Shown: piece by piece, positions 44,601-55,037 of the stretch | How the letters are laid out: every line of letters begins with the position of its first letter | Numbering within the stretch: position 1 is the first letter of the stretch | NCBI RefSeq assembly: GCF_016745095.1 | Contig: NZ_CP067087.1 | Span: forward strand, 1,848,501 to 1,912,500 | Length of the DNA: 64,000 nucleotides | Direction of reading: 5' to 3' | Source: Croceicoccus sp. YJ47 | GTDB taxonomy: Bacteria; Pseudomonadota; Alphaproteobacteria; Sphingomonadales; Sphingomonadaceae | Made by a program: the position numbers and the translations under genes | The notes under the pieces: generated by a model | Told to the model about the DNA's origin: nothing | Database searches by the model: none | What the model saw: only the letters and a program-made list of their open reading frames with translations

Positions 44601-45455
44601 ATGGCCCGCATCATCGGTATCCTCGTCGGCGCAGGTTTCTGCATCGTCCTGCTCTACAGCTTCATCGTCGGCGCCTACACCTGGGCGACGGACGATGCGG
44701 AGGAAACGGCAGAGCATGTCTTCCACCTGCATCCGCGCGATGCGGAGCTGCAGAGCGCAGGCTGGTTCGGCACCTTCGACGAGCAGCAGCTTCAGCGCGG
44801 CTACAAGGTCTACAAGGAAGTCTGCTCGGCCTGTCACTCGCTCCGGCTGGTGTCGTTCCGCAACCTTGAAGCGCTGGGCTATTCCGAGGCGCAGGTGAAG
44901 GCCGAAGCCGCCGCATGGCAGGTGCCCGGTATCGATCCCGGCACGGGCGAGGCCACGACGCGTCCCGCGCTGCCGACCGATTATTTCCCGTCGCCCTATC
45001 CCAACGACGTGGCGGCGCGTGCGGCGAACAACAATGCGGTTCCGCCCGATCTCTCGCTCATCACCAAGGCGCGGCATGACGGCTCGAACTACGTCTATTC
45101 GCTGCTGACCGGCTATCGCGATCCGGCGACCTTCTCCGTCGATGGCGAGAGCCTGGCCGAGGAATTCCCCGATTTCGCGACGCCGAGCGGGCTGCATTTC
45201 AACCCGTATTTCCCGAACCTCAACCTCGCCATGGCACCGCCCTTGACGAGCGATGGACAGGTGACGTTCGACGACGGTTCGCCGGCCGGGATCGACGACA
45301 TGGCCCGCGACGTGTCCGCGTTCCTGACCTGGACCGCGGAGCCCAAGCTGGAGCAGCGGCATCAGACCGGGTGGCCCGTCGTGCTGTTCCTGATCTTCGC
45401 CTCGATCCTCGCCTACATGGCGTATCAGAACGTGTGGCGCGACAAGAAGCACTGA
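44601..45455 (+). CDS. petC: Cytochrome c1 of the bc1 complex
   Basis: The 284-aa product has an N-terminal hydrophobic signal/anchor (IIGILVGAGFCIVLLYSFIVG), heme-binding CSACH, and the family region YFPSPYPNDVAARAANNNAVPPDLS. The Met axial ligand region is LNLAMAPPL. A C-terminal TM anchor (VVLFLIFASILAYMAYQNV) follows. It passes electrons to soluble cytochrome c on the periplasmic side. It is the last gene of petABC and is followed by a terminator. Confidence 0.96.
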   Translation: MARIIGILVGAGFCIVLLYSFIVGAYTWATDDAEETAEHVFHLHPRDAELQSAGWFGTFDEQQLQRGYKVYKEVCSACHSLRLVSFRNLEALGYSEAQVKAEAAAWQVPGIDPGTGEATTRPALPTDYFPSPYPNDVAARAANNNAVPPDLSLITKARHDGSNYVYSLLTGYRDPATFSVDGESLAEEFPDFATPSGLHFNPYFPNLNLAMAPPLTSDGQVTFDDGSPAGIDDMARDVSAFLTWTAEPKLEQRHQTGWPVVLFLIFASILAYMAYQNVWRDKKH

Positions 45456-45478
45456 TCCTTCGCGCTGGTTCCGAATCG

Positions 45479-45510
45479 AAAGGGCCGTCCGGGCGACCGG
45501 GCGGCCTTTT
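45479..45510 (+). terminator. petABC terminator
   Basis: An imperfect GC stem formed by AGGGCCGTCCGG (45481-45492) and CCGGGCGGCCT (45497-45507), ending in TTTT. It lies 24 bp past petC. Confidence 0.75.
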
Positions 45511-45574
45511 CGCATGGCGAGCCGATGGAACGCGGAACGTCCTGGCTCGTTGAGCTACTTCCACCCGGCAAGAG

Positions 45575-46300
45575 ATGAACCAGTCGATGTTTGAAAACGC
45601 AAAGGCGTCGGACGGTGCCATCGCAGAATCGTTCGAGGCATTCGTAAAGGATCAGGAATTCCCGTGCGTTGGCGCAAAATCTGCGCTCGCCAGGGGGTGT
45701 TTGAAAGTGCTCGTCGCCCGCTCGATCGAAAGCGGATGGGACGATCTTCGCATTCACGAGGCCTTGCTCGCATGGGCGTGGGATTATCGCGCCGACCGCG
45801 AAACCAATGACCGCCCGGCGTTTCGCTCGCTCGCGGTGATTTTCCGTGATGTGCCCACGCTTTCGGAGCAGGGCTTCGAGCGCACGCTCTGGTCGCGGAT
45901 TCAGTCGCTCTCGGACAAGGATGCCTGGCGCGGGCAAGATCACGACCGTTCGGTCAGCGCGGACCCCGACGATCCGCATTTCTCGCTCAGCTTTGGTGGC
46001 GAGGCGTTCTTCGTCGTCGGCCTGCATCCGGCGGCCAGCCGCCCCGCACGCCGGTTTTCGCACCCCACCATGGTATTCAACCTGCATGATCAGTTCGAGC
46101 AACTGCGCCAGCAGGGCCGTTACGAAACCATGCGGGAAACGATCATCGAACGCGACATCGCGCTTGCCGGCTCGGCCAATCCGATGCTGTCGCGCCACGG
46201 GCAGAGCAGCGAGGCGCGGCAATATTCCGGGCGCGAGGTTGCCGCCGACTGGGAATGTCCGTTCTCACGTCCGGACCGGGCCGACATGTCCATCGTATGA
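45575..46300 (+). CDS. YqcI/YcgG-family protein (GntA-like heme oxygenase relative)
   Basis: The 241-aa product has the N-terminal FPC (Cys31, EFPCVGAKSAL) and C-terminal CPF (Cys228, WECPFSR) motifs that define YqcI/YcgG proteins, plus PTMVFNLHDQF. One characterised relative, GntA of guanitoxin biosynthesis, is a heme-dependent N-hydroxylase acting on a guanidino group. Oxygenase activity on an N-rich substrate is therefore a family-based inference. The start is uncertain: no strong ribosome binding site precedes ATG 45575 or 45587. Its stop overlaps the DUF1989 start by 4 nt, and a TonB receptor follows. Confidence 0.82.
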   Translation: MNQSMFENAKASDGAIAESFEAFVKDQEFPCVGAKSALARGCLKVLVARSIESGWDDLRIHEALLAWAWDYRADRETNDRPAFRSLAVIFRDVPTLSEQGFERTLWSRIQSLSDKDAWRGQDHDRSVSADPDDPHFSLSFGGEAFFVVGLHPAASRPARRFSHPTMVFNLHDQFEQLRQQGRYETMRETIIERDIALAGSANPMLSRHGQSSEARQYSGREVAADWECPFSRPDRADMSIV

Positions 46301-46887
46301 CCGGCGCCGTGACCCGCATTCCCCCGCGCAGTGGCACGGGGTTTCGCCTGCACGCCGGGCAATTGCTGACCGTGTTCGACCCGGAGGGGCAGCAGGTTTC
46401 GGACCTCCTTGCCTATAATGCGCATGACGTGGCGGAGGTCGTATCGTCGGGCCGGACGCTGGATTATGCCGAAACGATCCGGCTCACCACCGGGCATGCG
46501 CTCTATTCGAATCGGTCGAATGTCATGCTGGAGATCGAGGAGGATACGGTCGGCCTGCACGATTTCCTGCTCACGCCATGCAGCACGGCGACCTTCGCGC
46601 ATTTCTACAAGGACAAACCCGTCCATCGCGGCTGCTTCGGCAATCTGGCCGAGGTGTTGCGCCCGTTCGGGATCGGGGAGGACGACATCCCCATCGCCTT
46701 CAACTGTTTCATGAACGTGCCGGTCGATGGGGAGACGGGGCGCCTGCGCGTGCTCCCGCCGACCAGCAGGCCCGGCGATCGCATCGCGTTTCGCGCGAAG
46801 ATGGACCTAATCATCGGGATGACGGCCTGTTCCGCCTATGACAGCAATGGCGGAAGCTTTCGCCCGATCGATTACCGGATCGATTGA
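46297..46887 (+). CDS. DUF1989 / urea carboxylase-associated family protein
   Basis: The 196-aa product has GQQVSDLLAYNA near the start, LHDFLLTPCS (His88, Asp89, Cys95), RGCFGN (Cys113) and FNCFMNV (Cys137). These are the likely metal-binding residues of DUF1989. Relatives assist urea carboxylase or, as CgdA/CgdB in guanidine degradation, deiminate carboxyguanidine. No urea or guanidine carboxylase is in this window, so the substrate is open. An ATGA overlap with the YqcI/YcgG gene predicts equimolar expression and a shared pathway. Confidence 0.85.
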   Translation: MTGAVTRIPPRSGTGFRLHAGQLLTVFDPEGQQVSDLLAYNAHDVAEVVSSGRTLDYAETIRLTTGHALYSNRSNVMLEIEEDTVGLHDFLLTPCSTATFAHFYKDKPVHRGCFGNLAEVLRPFGIGEDDIPIAFNCFMNVPVDGETGRLRVLPPTSRPGDRIAFRAKMDLIIGMTACSAYDSNGGSFRPIDYRID

Positions 46888-46935
46888 ACCCGCTTTGGCT
46901 TGCGCATCATGCCGCGCGTGGCGCACAGGCGGGGC

Positions 46936-49020
46936 ATGACTATTTCGCGCAACGTCCTGCTCCTTCGCACCACCCTCTGCGCCGCGGCGATGGCCTTGTC
47001 GCCGGGGGGTAGCCAGGCGTGGGCGCAAACCGCCGCGCCGGACGCGCCGCCCCCGCGCGCGGATATCCTCCCGCGCGCGGATATCATCGTGACCGGGCGC
47101 GGACTGGATCCGACGCCGGGCGAAACCGCCTATGATACCGTGGTGCTGGACCGCGAGGCGCTGAATCGTGCCGCGTCGGGCCGGATCGAGGATGTGCTTC
47201 AAGGCGTCGCGGGGTTTCAGCAGTTCCGCCGGTCCGACAGCCGCGCCGCCAATCCTTCGGCGCAGGGGGCGACTTTGCGCGCACTCGGCGGCAATGCCAC
47301 CAGCCGGAGCCTGGTCCTGCTCGACGGTATTCCGCAGGCCAATCCGTTCTTCGGCTATATCCCCTATAGCGCGCTTCCACCCGAACGCCTGTCGCGGGTG
47401 ACGGTGGTGCGTGGTGGCGGCTCGGGCGCGTTCGGCGCCGGTGCGGTGGCGGGCACGATCGCCCTCGAAAGCGCAGGGATCGACGATAAAGGTTCGCTGC
47501 GCGCCGGGGCATTCGTGAACGACCGCGGCGGGAGCGAGCTCTACGCCGGCGCCTCTCCCCGGCTCGGCGCCGGTTTCGTCGACATGTCGGGCCGGTGGGA
47601 CAGGGGGCCGGGGTTTTTCACCACGCCCGTCGCCGATCGCGTGCCGGCCAGCGCACGGGCGGCCTATGACAGCTGGTCGTTCGCGCTGCGCGGGGTTGCG
47701 CCGGTCAGCCCGGATGTCGAGATGCAGATGCGCGTCGCCGCCTTCGACGATGCACGCACGCTTCGCTTCGACGGTGCCGACAGCCGCTCGCAGGGGCAGG
47801 ATTTCAGCCTGCGTTTCATCGGCACCGGGGCGTGGCGTTTCGATGCGCTGGGTTACGTGCAATTGCGCGATTTTTCCAATGTGGTGATTTCATCCTCGCG
47901 CTTCACCCGCGTGCTGGATCAGCGTGCGACGCCGTCGACCGGGCTTGGCGGAAAGCTGGAACTGCGCCCGCCGCTCGGCGTGTCGCACACGCTTCGCATC
48001 GGGACCGATCTTCGCATCGCGGACGGCGAACTGCGCGAGGATGCGTATAGCGCCTTCACCGGCGCGCAGACCGCGCGGAGAAGCGCCGGCGGGCGCAATA
48101 CCGATCTCGGCTTTTATGTGGAGGATGACTGGCGGCTCGGGCGGCTTGTCCTGACGGCGGGGGCGCGGGTGGATCGTTACCGGATCGCGGACGGATTCTA
48201 TACCGAACGCGACGGCGCCAATGCGCTCACCATCGATGCGCGCTATCCCACCCGTGCCGGTTGGCAGGAATCGCTGCGGGGCGGGGCGGTGTTCGATGTG
48301 GGCGGCGGCCTGAAACTGCGCGCGGCGGCCTATAGCGGGCTGCGGCTGCCCACGTTGAACGAACTTTACCGGCCCTTCGTCGTGTTTCCGGTCGTAACCG
48401 AAGCGAATGCCGCGCTCCGCAATGAAACGCTGAAAGGGTTCGAAGGCGGTTTCGATCTTCGCAAGGGGGGGGCGGGCCGGTCCTGGGCCGTGTCGCTGAC
48501 GGCGTTCGACAACCGGCTCGAAAACGCGGTGACCAACGTTACCATCGGCGACAATCTGCGCCAGCGCCGCAATATCGATGCCATCGTCGCACGCGGGCTC
48601 GAACTCACCGCGCAGGGCCGATTGAGCGTCTTTTCGCTCGCGCTCTCGGCGGCATGGACCGATGCGCAGAACGAGGCGAGCGGGGCCGGCGCCGCGCTCG
48701 ACGGTCTCCGCCCCGCGCAGACGCCGAAATTCGCGGCCAGCGCGACGGCAGGCGCGACCCCTGTGCGCGGCGTCGAATTGTCCGCCACGCTGCGGCACGA
48801 AGGGGCGCGATTCGAGGATGACCGCAACACCGACATCCTGCCCGCGGCAACGACGCTCGACGCGTTTGCATCGGTGGCGCTTTCCGAACGGTTCCGGCTC
48901 GTGCTGCGCGGCGAAAACCTGTTCGATGAGGAGGTCGTCACGCGGGCGCAGGACGGGCGCGTCGATCTGGGCACGCCGCGAACGCTATGGGTGGGGCTGC
49001 GCACCGAATTTCCGCGCTGA
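46936..49020 (+). CDS. TonB-dependent outer-membrane receptor
   Basis: The about 694-aa product has a signal peptide (ending AWAQ) and a TonB-box-like DIIVTGRG. The plug domain contains RIEDVLQGVAGFQQF, LVLLDGIPQANPFFG and VTVVRGGGSGAFGAGAVAGTI. A 22-strand-type barrel ends in TLWVGLRTEFPR. It imports a ligand using TonB energy; the overall size resembles siderophore or cobalamin receptors. It follows the DUF1989 gene by 48 bp on the same strand, so it may import that pathway's substrate. ATG 46936 is chosen; 46909 would lengthen the signal peptide. Confidence 0.88.
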   Translation: MTISRNVLLLRTTLCAAAMALSPGGSQAWAQTAAPDAPPPRADILPRADIIVTGRGLDPTPGETAYDTVVLDREALNRAASGRIEDVLQGVAGFQQFRRSDSRAANPSAQGATLRALGGNATSRSLVLLDGIPQANPFFGYIPYSALPPERLSRVTVVRGGGSGAFGAGAVAGTIALESAGIDDKGSLRAGAFVNDRGGSELYAGASPRLGAGFVDMSGRWDRGPGFFTTPVADRVPASARAAYDSWSFALRGVAPVSPDVEMQMRVAAFDDARTLRFDGADSRSQGQDFSLRFIGTGAWRFDALGYVQLRDFSNVVISSSRFTRVLDQRATPSTGLGGKLELRPPLGVSHTLRIGTDLRIADGELREDAYSAFTGAQTARRSAGGRNTDLGFYVEDDWRLGRLVLTAGARVDRYRIADGFYTERDGANALTIDARYPTRAGWQESLRGGAVFDVGGGLKLRAAAYSGLRLPTLNELYRPFVVFPVVTEANAALRNETLKGFEGGFDLRKGGAGRSWAVSLTAFDNRLENAVTNVTIGDNLRQRRNIDAIVARGLELTAQGRLSVFSLALSAAWTDAQNEASGAGAALDGLRPAQTPKFAASATAGATPVRGVELSATLRHEGARFEDDRNTDILPAATTLDAFASVALSERFRLVLRGENLFDEEVVTRAQDGRVDLGTPRTLWVGLRTEFPR

Positions 49021-49120
49021 TCGACGGGCACAGGCACGGTTTGGCGCATGTCGCGGCGCATTCGTGCAACTCACAGTTGACGAAGCCTGCCAAACGGTGG
49101 CAAGCCTCCGCATCGAGCGG

Positions 49121-49194
49121 GCGGGTATAGCTTAGTGGTAAAGCCCCAGCCTTCCAAGCTGGTTATGCGGGTTCGATTCCCGCTACCCGCTCCA
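49121..49194 (+). tRNA. tRNA-Gly (anticodon TCC)
   Basis: The acceptor stem is GCGGGTA/TACCCGC. The anticodon arm CCAGC-CTTCCAA-GCTGG gives TCC. The T arm GCGGG-TTCGATT-CCCGC is intact, and the discriminator T is followed by an encoded CCA. It reads GGA/GGG glycine codons. Confidence 0.97.
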
Positions 49195-49952
49195 CGATTT
49201 CCTATTCGCAGAGCTGGCTACGTTCGGGAATTCGTCTGTGCCATGGGGCCGCGGAGCGAGCCTCTGGGCCAGGTCGTATTAATTCCGGCGGCCCGGGGCA
49301 TCGTCGCCAACGGCCCGAGGCGCTTGGCAACGAAGGGTTCGTCGAACCGCGCGCAGTGCCCGATCATCACGGCATCTGCGAGATCGCTTCCCGACGTTCG
49401 AACCACCCTTGCAATCGGTACTGGCAAGACCGGCGCTATGGGCGAACGCTGCCGGGCAAATCGCCGGGGTGGTCGCTTTTCGATGGCGGAATGGAAGGGC
49501 TCGGTATCCGGCGAGAGGTTTCACCGTTCGCAGATCGACACGGCGGGATCGTCGCGCTTTCGTACCGCCCGGAAGCAATCCGTGCCCGCGCTCCCCCCCG
49601 CACGCGCGGGCTGGCGGTCCGTGCGGAAATCTGGAACGGGGCAGGATGCTTCGCAGCACGTGCCAGACCATCATGACCCGGTCGGCAGCATCCATCTTTG
49701 CTGTGCCGCTGTGATCACGGAATTGCCGCGCCCCGGCACGCGCCTGCGCCAGCTTAGCCGTATGAGCATGACGGCGGGTGTTTTCCCGTGCGCCGGGTTC
49801 GCCGGGGCGCGGTCGCACCCGGCGTGCGTTCCGCTCCTGCCGTGATGGCCTTGACGCGCGCGGCCTGTTACCGGATTGGAGGCGGGCGGCGGCAATGCGG
49901 ACAGACCCGGGCGGTTCGACCACGCGGCGCGCATCAGGGTTGAGGATGATTG
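49195..49952. other. 758-bp stretch without an intact gene
   Basis: Lies between tRNA-Gly(TCC) and ugd. Several short open frames on both strands have no sustained family-like sequence. One minus-strand piece (about 49305-49388) resembles a DnaQ-like exonuclease. The stretch looks like decayed coding sequence. Confidence 0.5.
49305..49388 (-). pseudogene. Possible remnant of a DnaQ-like 3'-5' exonuclease
   Basis: On the minus strand a short frame reads AVMIGHCARFDEPFVAKRL. This closely resembles the Exo II segment of DEDD exonucleases (xxIxHNAxFDxPFxxxR). The rest of the domain is not in frame on either side, so this is a fragment at best. Chance similarity is possible. Confidence 0.35.
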
Positions 49953-51119
49953 ATGAAGATTGCGGTTTTTGGCCTCGGCTATGTCGGCCTGTCCAATGCG
50001 ATCCTGCTGGCGCAGCACAATGCGGTGGTCGCCACCGATATTTCGGCGGAGCGCGTCGACATGCTGAACGCGCGGCGCTCGCCGATCGTGGACCCGCGGA
50101 TCGAGGAGTTTCTGGCGCGCCGTGCGCTCGACCTCACCGCGACATGCGACGCCGAGGAGGCCTTGCGCGGGGCGGATTTCGTGGTGATCGCCACGCCCAC
50201 CAATTACGACCCCGAAACGGGGAAGTTCGATACCTCCTCCGTCGAGCAGGTCATCGCGCAGGCAACCCGCACCAATCCCGATACGACCATCGTCATCAAA
50301 TCGACGATCCCCGTCGGCTTCGTCGATGACGTGCGTGACCGCCTGCTCGCGCCGCAGGTGATCTTCAGCCCGGAATTCCTGCGCGAAGGCAGCGCGCTGC
50401 ACGACAATCTCAACCCGTCGCGCATCATCGTCGGCGAACGGTCGGAACGGGCGCGCGTCTTTGCCGAGCTGCTCGTTCAGGGTGCGGAAAAGACCGACAT
50501 TCCCGTCCTGTTCACCGATGCGCGCGAGGCGGAGGCGATCAAATTGTTCGCCAACACCTATCTCGCCATGCGGGTGGCGTTCTTCAACGAGCTGGATAGC
50601 TATGCGCTGGCGGGCGGGATGGATTCGCGGCAGATCATCGAAGGCGTCGGACTCGACCCCCGGATCGGCGACCATTACAACAATCCCAGCTTCGGCTACG
50701 GCGGCTATTGCCTGCCCAAGGATACGAAGCAGTTGCTCGCCAACTATACCGACGTGCCGCAAAACCTCATCCGCGCCATCGTCGAGGCGAATCGCACGCG
50801 CAAGGATTTCCTGGCCGAACAGATTCTCGCGCGCGCGCCGGAACGGGTGGGCATTTTCCGCCTCATCATGAAGGCGGGGTCGGACAATTTCCGCCATTCC
50901 TCGATCCAGGGAATCATGAAGCGGATCAAGGCGAAGGGCGTCGAGGTCGTGATCTACGAACCCGCCTTCGACGGCACCGAATTCTTCGGCGCGCGCGTGA
51001 TGACCGACCTTTCCGCGTTCAAGGCGCAATGCGACGTCATTGTCGCGAACCGGCAATCGGCGGAATTGTCCGATGTCGCGGGCAAGGTCTTTACCCGCGA
51101 CCTGTTCGGATCGGACTGA
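49953..51119 (+). CDS. ugd: UDP-glucose 6-dehydrogenase
   Basis: The 388-aa product, the length of E. coli Ugd, has the NAD-binding GLGYVGLSN at its N-terminus. STIPVGF and [11 protein letters not shown] follow, and the catalytic Cys253 is in [10 protein letters not shown]. It oxidises UDP-glucose to UDP-glucuronate for capsule, exopolysaccharide or glycosphingolipid synthesis; sphingomonads use glucuronic acid in their glycosphingolipids. ATG 49953 follows TTGAGGATGATTG. It converges with acs, 8 bp apart, and no polysaccharide genes adjoin. Confidence 0.93.
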   Translation: MKIAVFGLGYVGLSNAILLAQHNAVVATDISAERVDMLNARRSPIVDPRIEEFLARRALDLTATCDAEEALRGADFVVIATPTNYDPETGKFDTSSVEQVIAQATRTNPDTTIVIKSTIPVGFVDDVRDRLLAPQVIFSPEFLREGSALHDNLNPSRIIVGERSERARVFAELLVQGAEKTDIPVLFTDAREAEAIKLFANTYLAMRVAFFNELDSYALAGGMDSRQIIEGVGLDPRIGDHYNNPSFGYGGYCLPKDTKQLLANYTDVPQNLIRAIVEANRTRKDFLAEQILARAPERVGIFRLIMKAGSDNFRHSSIQGIMKRIKAKGVEVVIYEPAFDGTEFFGARVMTDLSAFKAQCDVIVANRQSAELSDVAGKVFTRDLFGSD

Positions 51120-51127
51120 GCGCCGAT

Positions 51128-53092
<1,965 letters not shown>

Positions 53093-53204
53093 GGCGGGGC
53101 ATCCTCCTTATGTGTATCGTGGCCCGATACATGACGCCGCCGCGCAGCCGCGTAAAGAGGCGGCGCGACGAATACGCGCAACATGACGAAGGATGTATGA
53201 GAAA

Positions 53205-53279
53205 TGGAGCGGGCGAAGGGATTCGAACCCTCGACCCCAACCTTGGCAAGGTTGTGCTCTACCCCTGAGCTACGCCCGC
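53205..53279 (-). tRNA. tRNA-Gly (anticodon GCC)
   Basis: On the minus strand the acceptor stem is GCGGGCG/CGCCCGC. The anticodon arm CAACC-TTGCCAA-GGTTG gives GCC. The T arm has GGTTCGAATCC, and the CCA is encoded. It reads GGC/GGT glycine codons, the commonest in this GC-rich genome. Confidence 0.97.
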
Positions 53280-53460
53280 TCGAACGCCTGCGCCGGAAAA
53301 GTCGATGCCCTTCCGACCGGGGTGAGGCGCGCAGTTAGCATCGGTTCGATACCCCTGCAACCGGAAAATGACATCGCCGCGCAATTAATGCGCAGGCTTT
53401 AAAAGAGCGCCACTTCATCCCACATTATGGCACAACGAACACGCGACAGGAGAATGCACC

Positions 53461-54156
53461 TTGCCGACCCCCGGCCTGAATATCGAAGAGCAAAAAGCGG
53501 TGGACCGGTTCCGCACCAATGTCGTCGAACCCTCGATGCACAGCCTCGTCATCCTGGATTTCTGGGCCGAATGGTGCGGGCCGTGCAAGGCGCTGGCCCC
53601 CATGCTCGAAAAGGTCGCCGCCGAATATGCGGACAAGGGCGTGGTGCTGGCCAAGCTCAACGTCGATGAGGAACAGTTCATCGCCTCGCAATTCCAGGTG
53701 CGGTCGATCCCCACCGTCTATGCCATGTTTCAGGGGCAGCCGGTCGCCGATCTCACCAGCGCGCGCACCGAATCGCAGCTGAAGCAGATGCTCGACCAGA
53801 TCTTGCAGCAAGTGCCGGTGCAGCCCGGCGGCGCGCCGGCAGAGCAGCCGGAGCAGGATCTCGGCCCGCTCATCGCGATGGGTGAAAACGCGCTCAACGG
53901 CGGCGATGCCGAACGCGCGATGGGCATTTTCGCGCAGATCGTGGAGATGAAGCCCGATAATGCGAGCGCGCAGGCCGGGCTCATCCGCGCGATGATCGAG
54001 GCCGACCATCTCGAAGAGGCCGAGGCCGCACTCGCGCAGATCGACGAGGAGACGGCGAAGGATCCGGCGATCGAGCGCGCGCAATCCGCGCTCCAACTGG
54101 CCAAGGACGCGCCCGATACGGCGGAGCTCGACAATTTCCGCAAGGCTGCGGCCTAA
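53461..54156 (+). CDS. Thioredoxin-TPR protein (CnoX/YbbN-like), N-terminal part
   Basis: The 231-aa product has a thioredoxin fold with active site WCGPCK (about residues 38-43) and cis-Pro IPTVYAM, then helical TPR-like repeats to residue 231. CnoX/YbbN proteins are redox holdases that hand clients to GroEL and DnaK. The TTG start follows AGGAGA with about 8 nt spacing. The frame ends at TAA 54154-54156, but the same frame continues at once into the family's missing C-terminal TPR (54169-54381). The gene therefore seems interrupted by an in-frame stop. The product as written keeps the redox domain. Confidence 0.8.
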   Translation: MPTPGLNIEEQKAVDRFRTNVVEPSMHSLVILDFWAEWCGPCKALAPMLEKVAAEYADKGVVLAKLNVDEEQFIASQFQVRSIPTVYAMFQGQPVADLTSARTESQLKQMLDQILQQVPVQPGGAPAEQPEQDLGPLIAMGENALNGGDAERAMGIFAQIVEMKPDNASAQAGLIRAMIEADHLEEAEAALAQIDEETAKDPAIERAQSALQLAKDAPDTAELDNFRKAAA

Positions 54157-54168
54157 CGGCCCGCCGAC

Positions 54169-54381
54169 ATGGATGCGCAATTCGCCTTTGCCAATGCCGC
54201 CTTTGCCGCGGGCGAGCGCGACGAGGCGGCGGACACGCTGCTGCGCATGATCGAGAGCGACCGCGAATGGAACGAGGGCGCCGCACGCACGAAGCTGTTG
54301 CAGATTTTCGAGGCAGTCGGACTGGAAGACCCGTGGGTCGCGGCGACGCGGCGGCGGCTTTCCACCCTGCTGTTCGGATAA
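54169..54381 (+). pseudogene. C-terminal TPR fragment of the thioredoxin-TPR gene
   Basis: These 70 codons are in the same reading frame as the preceding thioredoxin gene, four codons past its stop. They include RDEAADTLLRMIESDREWNEGAAR and EDPWVAATRRRLSTLLFG, which match the conserved C-terminus of CnoX/YbbN-type proteins. No ribosome binding site precedes ATG 54169, so separate translation is doubtful. Read-through, a sequence error, or a true nonsense mutation are the options. Confidence 0.7.
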
Positions 54382-54385
54382 GCGG

Positions 54386-55009
54386 ATGCGGTCCGACATG
54401 GAAACGGCGCGCATCTCGATCTTTCCGCTCGCGGGCGGGATCCTGTTTCCGGGTCTGCAACTGCCGCTGCATATTTTCGAGAAACGCTATCGCGCGCTCG
54501 TCACCGATGCGCTGGCGCGGGACCGGCTGATCGGGATGGTGCAGCCGCAGGCCGCGGGCGAGGGCGCGCCGCTGTTCGAGATCGGCTGCCTTGGCCGGAT
54601 CGGCGAGGTGGAGGCGCTCGACGACGGGCGCTTCAACATCGTGCTGGAGGGCGTATCGCGCTTTCGCATCATGCGCGAATTGTCCGTACAGACGGAGTTC
54701 CGCCAGGTGGAGGCGCGCCTGCTCGACAATGGTGCGTCCGATTCGCTGATGCCCGCCGAACGCGCCGCCTTCGAAAGCGAGGCGCAGGCCTTCGCCGAGA
54801 TGCAGGGCTATGCCGTGGAGTGGGAGGAGGTTTCCCGCCTCGACGATGAAACGCTGATCAACGGGGTGGCGCAGGTGGCGCCTTTCGACGGCGCGGCGAA
54901 GCAGGCTCTGCTGGAGGCGGACGGCATTCGCGAACGTTGCGACCTGTTGATACAGCTCATGCAGTTCTACGCGTTTCGCGGCGACGAGGACGGCGCCACG
55001 ATGCAGTGA
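54386..55009 (+). CDS. Lon N-terminal-domain (LON substrate-binding) protein
   Basis: The 207-aa product starts with the LON-domain pattern RISIFPLAGGILFPGLQLPLHIFEKRYR, followed by IGCLGRIGEVEALDDGRFNIVLEGVSRFRI. It ends with a helical segment (RCDLLIQLMQFYAF). There is no ATPase or protease domain, as in many stand-alone proteins of this family, whose function is unsettled. It lies 4 bp after the thioredoxin-TPR fragment; this order is common in alphaproteobacteria, which supports the two halves being one gene. Its start could be ATG 54398. Confidence 0.88.
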   Translation: MRSDMETARISIFPLAGGILFPGLQLPLHIFEKRYRALVTDALARDRLIGMVQPQAAGEGAPLFEIGCLGRIGEVEALDDGRFNIVLEGVSRFRIMRELSVQTEFRQVEARLLDNGASDSLMPAERAAFESEAQAFAEMQGYAVEWEEVSRLDDETLINGVAQVAPFDGAAKQALLEADGIRERCDLLIQLMQFYAFRGDEDGATMQ

Positions 55010-55010
55010 C

Positions 55011-55034
55011 GGGCGGCAACAATGGCCGCCGCCC
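55011..55034. terminator. GC-rich hairpin between convergent genes
   Basis: GGGCGGC (55011-55017) pairs with GCCGCCC (55028-55034). It sits between the Lon-domain gene and marC, which converge. There is no T-run on either side, so it is only a possible bidirectional terminator. Confidence 0.35.
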
Positions 55035-55037
55035 GGC

